From: Dendrophyllia cribrosa
Taxonomy: Eukaryota; Cnidaria; Anthozoa; Scleractinia; Dendrophylliidae
DNA: 64,000 nt
Assembly: GCA_024195265.1 (NCBI GenBank)
Contig: JAJLRJ010000001.1
Coordinates: forward strand, 6,823,857-6,887,856
Direction: 5' to 3'
The notes under the pieces were generated by a model. It searched no databases and was not told the origin of the DNA. It saw only the letters and a list, made by a program, of their open reading frames with translations. The stretch's first letter is position 1; each line of letters opens with the position of its first letter. The translations under genes and the position numbers were made by a program. Shown here piece by piece: positions 62,874 through 64,000 of this stretch.

Positions 62874-63132
62874 GATGAACCTCAACCAGCATGGTCTTAA
62901 GATCAGTGGAGGTAAAGTGGCACTGGTTGCACGAGTTCTACAGTACACTCGTGGTGATCATTCTTGCATCCCACAAGAAACCCAAGAGCATGTTAACAAG
63001 GAAATGAGTTCCAGTGCAAGCAACTCAGAATCGCAATCAAGTGATTCAGAAGTGGAATCGGATGGCTTTGTTGAACACTGCTTCAAGGTCATGTTTGTTC
63101 CAGATACGGATGTCCAACAATTAAACATGTAG
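62869..63132 (+). pseudogene. SAP-domain-like fragment (low support)
   Basis: An 87-codon frame with NLNQHGLKISGGKVALVARV near the start, the helix-extended loop-helix pattern of SAP DNA-binding domains, followed by a Ser/acidic stretch. Abuts the MITE on the left. The 3' end overlaps a hairpin (about 63092-63168, gtttgttccagat and complement). Probably a remnant of a mobile element or host gene. Confidence 0.25.
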
Positions 63133-63168
63133 TATTGCTGTATATCCACATCTGGAACAAACATTATC

Positions 63169-64000
63169 TCGTGACAATAACAGGTGGGTGTATATTAAGA
63201 AAATGCTGGGTATTGGTATATAAAAGGTGTGTGAAGAGGGGGGGGGGGGGGGGGGGGGGGGGGTCATACAAAATTTCTGACTGATCAGAGAGGGGGGGGG
63301 GCAATAACTAAATTAACTCCTTTAGAATTTAGAAGGGGGGTATTACCTAATATTTTCCTACTTGAAGCCTACTTTCCTACTTGAAGCCCATTGAAGCCCA
63401 TTCCCTTGAAGCCCATTCCCTCCTCTCCCCCCCCCCCCCGCCCCTCCCTATAGTTTTATAGCTGCGCACGCGCTGATGATGCGAACGTTAGTAAATTTGC
63501 ACACGCTCATACGAAAAAGTAGATTTTTCCCGATTTTATGACGTCAGCAAAGCCGAAAAAGGCAAAATTAAGAGCGGATTTTTTCTCGTTTCCTTTGGTG
63601 AATCTTTTTAAAAGTTCGCATACTTTGAGATAAAAACTCAATCTTTCATATATTCTTTTTAGGAAACAATCTGTCGGAGCAATTTAGTTTAATAGGTAAA
63701 TATACGAAATTGCGTGATATTGCGAAAACCGTCTGAACAACCCCATGTTTTTATCTTTCCAAAATGTTGCCCATGATCATTTCCACAATATATCTGAAAG
63801 TTTAAAAAAAAATTACTAAAGGAAACTCTAAATATTAAAGAATAAAGGTCAATTTTTGCAAAATATTTGCCATTCTTTAGATGCTGTGTTGCCATGGCAA
63901 TGGCCTCTACCAAAAAAATTGACAACAAATAAACATGCATAAATATGTTGGAATCCTTACTGGTAAATCTGATGAACCGAAATTGCAAGATTAGAAAATT
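63169..64000. other. Gene-free right edge
   Basis: G- and C-homopolymers and AT-rich DNA. The 99-codon minus frame at 63689-63988 shows no recognisable motif. Confidence 0.4.

Overview
The window looks like animal nuclear DNA, most likely from a cnidarian or another marine invertebrate. It is AT-rich, split genes have GT-AG introns, and it is crowded with LINEs, fold-back elements, MITEs and virus-like Polinton DNA. The cnidarian assignment is inference from the kinds of elements present; only one host gene fragment is visible.

Layout. 1-2548 is a long inverted-repeat (fold-back) element cut by the window edge. 2549-6147 is gene-poor DNA with a microsatellite and a small hairpin MITE. 6148-47232 is a nested block. 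Its ends are inverted copies of the same roughly 85-bp sequence followed by a 9-bp minisatellite (consensus NNTGTAGTT), as in fold-back transposons. Three elements sit inside that minisatellite: a minus-strand L1/Tx1-type LINE (7063-9458), a plus-strand relative (11455-13123) and a 25,473-bp Polinton/Maverick (20204-45676). 47233-50308 is a third, CR1-like LINE, interrupted just before its YADD box by a 367-bp TTAA-flanked MITE. 51449-57394 is a decayed second virus-like element with a different protein-primed DNA polymerase B, an integrase and small membrane proteins. 57.5-64 kb holds MITEs, a tRNA-like sequence, and two exons of a host CMP/guanine-deaminase-family gene (59461-60241, minus strand).

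The Polinton is the centrepiece. It has perfect 180-bp terminal inverted repeats and a 6-bp target duplication (TACACC). The minus-strand block at 26987-39704 encodes the virion and integration set: GRF zinc-finger protein, chromodomain integrase, three tandem penton-like minor capsid proteins, small basic core-like proteins, double-jelly-roll major capsid protein, adenovirus-type protease, packaging ATPase, an RG/D-rich protein, a 2-TM SLATT-like protein and a parvovirus-type phospholipase A2. DNA polymerase B (21036-25561) is complete in its motifs but broken by two frame changes. Plus-strand units look like early or host-interaction genes. One (39902-41655) carries a SLOG-like protein and a small protein with PP1-docking/PPP1R15-like features. 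Two others each begin with a RING-finger exon.

The most interesting signal is in those RING units. Each RING reading frame carries a consensus GTAAGTG donor in phase 0 just after the RING or its helical linker. Downstream lie three (first locus) or five (second locus) tightly packed open frames. Each is preceded by a polypyrimidine-CAG/TAG acceptor and is open in phase 0 from the acceptor. This looks like a cassette system in which one RING leader exon is joined to alternative C-terminal modules, giving a set of E3 ligases with different targets. The three divergent gene pairs share promoters built from TATA boxes and TGACGTCA (CRE/ATF-type) sites, and the same site is in both TIRs.
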